Below, piece by piece: positions 35,664-36,051 of a DNA stretch of 36,051 nt. A program made the translations under genes and the position numbers. Position 1 is the first letter of the stretch. The number at the start of each line of letters is the position of its first letter. Where the stretch lies: IMG/VR virus record IMGVR_UViG_3300022204_000012, positions 1-36,051 of that record; one strand, given 5' to 3'. The DNA is from a virus. The notes beneath the pieces were generated by a model, which was given only the letters and a program-made list of their open reading frames with translations, searched no databases and was not told the DNA's origin.

Positions 35664-36051
35664 GCACCATGAAAAGAACCTTGGAGAAAATACGCCTCCA
35701 CGGGCTGTGGCTGGTAGGCAACCCCGATGGTGTCCGGGCCGACCTGAGCGGTGCCATCCTGCGCGGTGCTGACCTGAGCGGTGCAAACCTGCGCGGTGCC
35801 ATCCTGTTCGGGGCTGACCTGAGCGGGGCTGACATGCGCGGGGCTGACCTGAGCGGTGCTGACCTGAGCGGTTCTGACCTACGCTGGGCTAACCTGCGCG
35901 GTGCTGACCTGAGCGGGGCTTACATGATCGGTTCTGACCTACGCTGGGCTAACCTGCGCGGTGCTGACCTGAGCGGTGCAAACCTGCGCGGTGCCATCCT
36001 GTTCGGGGCTGACATGCGCGGGGCTGACCTGAGCGGGGCTGACCTGAGCGG
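35660..36051 (+). CDS. Pentapeptide-repeat protein, N-terminal part (continues at position 1)
   Basis: The ATG at 35660 overlaps the previous stop (ATGA) and follows AGGAGGCC. After a 26-residue lead (TLEKIRLHGLWLVGNPDGVR) come 21 pentapeptides of the A(D/N)L(S/R)G type up to the window end. The variants AILFG, AYMIG and SDLRW mark repeated blocks. The C-terminal half is at 1-377. The repeat DNA is highly similar inside the gene, so the number of repeats and the exact join are uncertain. The function is unknown; gyrase mimicry is one possibility. Confidence 0.85.
   Translation, partial: MSTMKRTLEKIRLHGLWLVGNPDGVRADLSGAILRGADLSGANLRGAILFGADLSGADMRGADLSGADLSGSDLRWANLRGADLSGAYMIGSDLRWANLRGADLSGANLRGAILFGADMRGADLSGADLS
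35928..36051 (+). repeat. Terminal overlap with positions 1-124
   Basis: The last 124 bases match the first 124 with four mismatches and in the same reading phase. This indicates a circular or circularly permuted molecule joined inside the repeat gene. An alternative is two neighbouring tandem repeat blocks. Confidence 0.75.

Noticed and set aside
35738-36051. Possible CRISPR or satellite array
   Set aside because: The repeats are 15-bp pentapeptide codons with no spacers and a continuous frame.

Overview
The window reads as an essentially complete genome of a temperate, short-tailed (podovirus-like) phage of about 36 kb. It is not a piece of host chromosome. Both ends fall inside the same pentapeptide-repeat gene. 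Laying the last 124 bases over the first 124 (4 mismatches) restores one open frame, as expected for the circularly permuted DNA of a headful-packaging phage that assembles as a circle. The base composition is moderately GC-rich, most starts have strong Shine-Dalgarno sequences, and genes overlap by ATGA. A lipoprotein with a lipobox and an attachment core resembling bacterial tRNA-His point to a Gram-negative host, probably in Pseudomonadota. The species cannot be named from sequence alone.

Layout. (1) 1-4114: small late-early genes on the + strand. These are the end of the pentapeptide protein, a membrane-anchored transglycosylase-like protein, tiny zinc-ribbon proteins, two paralogous coiled-coil proteins sharing a 176-bp duplication, a HigA-like HTH protein and an HNH nuclease. 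(2) 4139-22546: a P22-type packaging and virion module in near-canonical order: small and large terminase, portal, scaffold, coat, gp4-like and gp10-like tail factors, three ejection proteins and a tailspike/fibre. Three things break the P22 order: a DNA methyltransferase between scaffold and coat, a glycosyltransferase-methyltransferase fusion after the coat, and a tail-collar protein in the tail-needle slot. (3) 22555-24305: lysis genes, with an XhlA-like protein, an E-C-T lysozyme with a probable signal-anchor start, two small two-helix membrane proteins, a secreted protein and a 41-residue Arg/Trp-rich peptide, closed by dyads and a terminator. (4) 24438-28283: the lysogeny region, mostly on the - strand, with a basic repeat protein, a tRNA-His attP core overlapping the integrase stop codon, the tyrosine integrase, a lipoprotein overlapping it by 4 bp, and a CI-like repressor. 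(5) 28351-36051: a rightward early operon with a Cro-like protein, a CII-like protein, a beta-helix repeat protein, an O-like initiator carrying its own iterons and an AT-rich tract, a possible helicase loader, Gp157-like protein, a Rad52-type annealing protein, SSB, a VRR-NUC nuclease and the start of the pentapeptide gene, which wraps to position 1.

How it fits together: the divergent CI/Cro promoters decide between lysogeny and lytic growth. The integrase acts at the adjacent attP. The O/P-type genes start replication at the internal iterons. Rad52, SSB and the nuclease form a recombination set that would make the concatemers needed for headful packaging. The P22-like module builds the virion, and the lysis cassette releases it.

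The points most worth a second look are the tRNA-His attP fused to the end of the integrase, the candidate outer-membrane-disrupting Arg/Trp peptide in a cassette without recognisable spanins, the hidden signal-anchor start of the lysozyme, and the glycosyltransferase-methyltransferase fusion inside the capsid genes.
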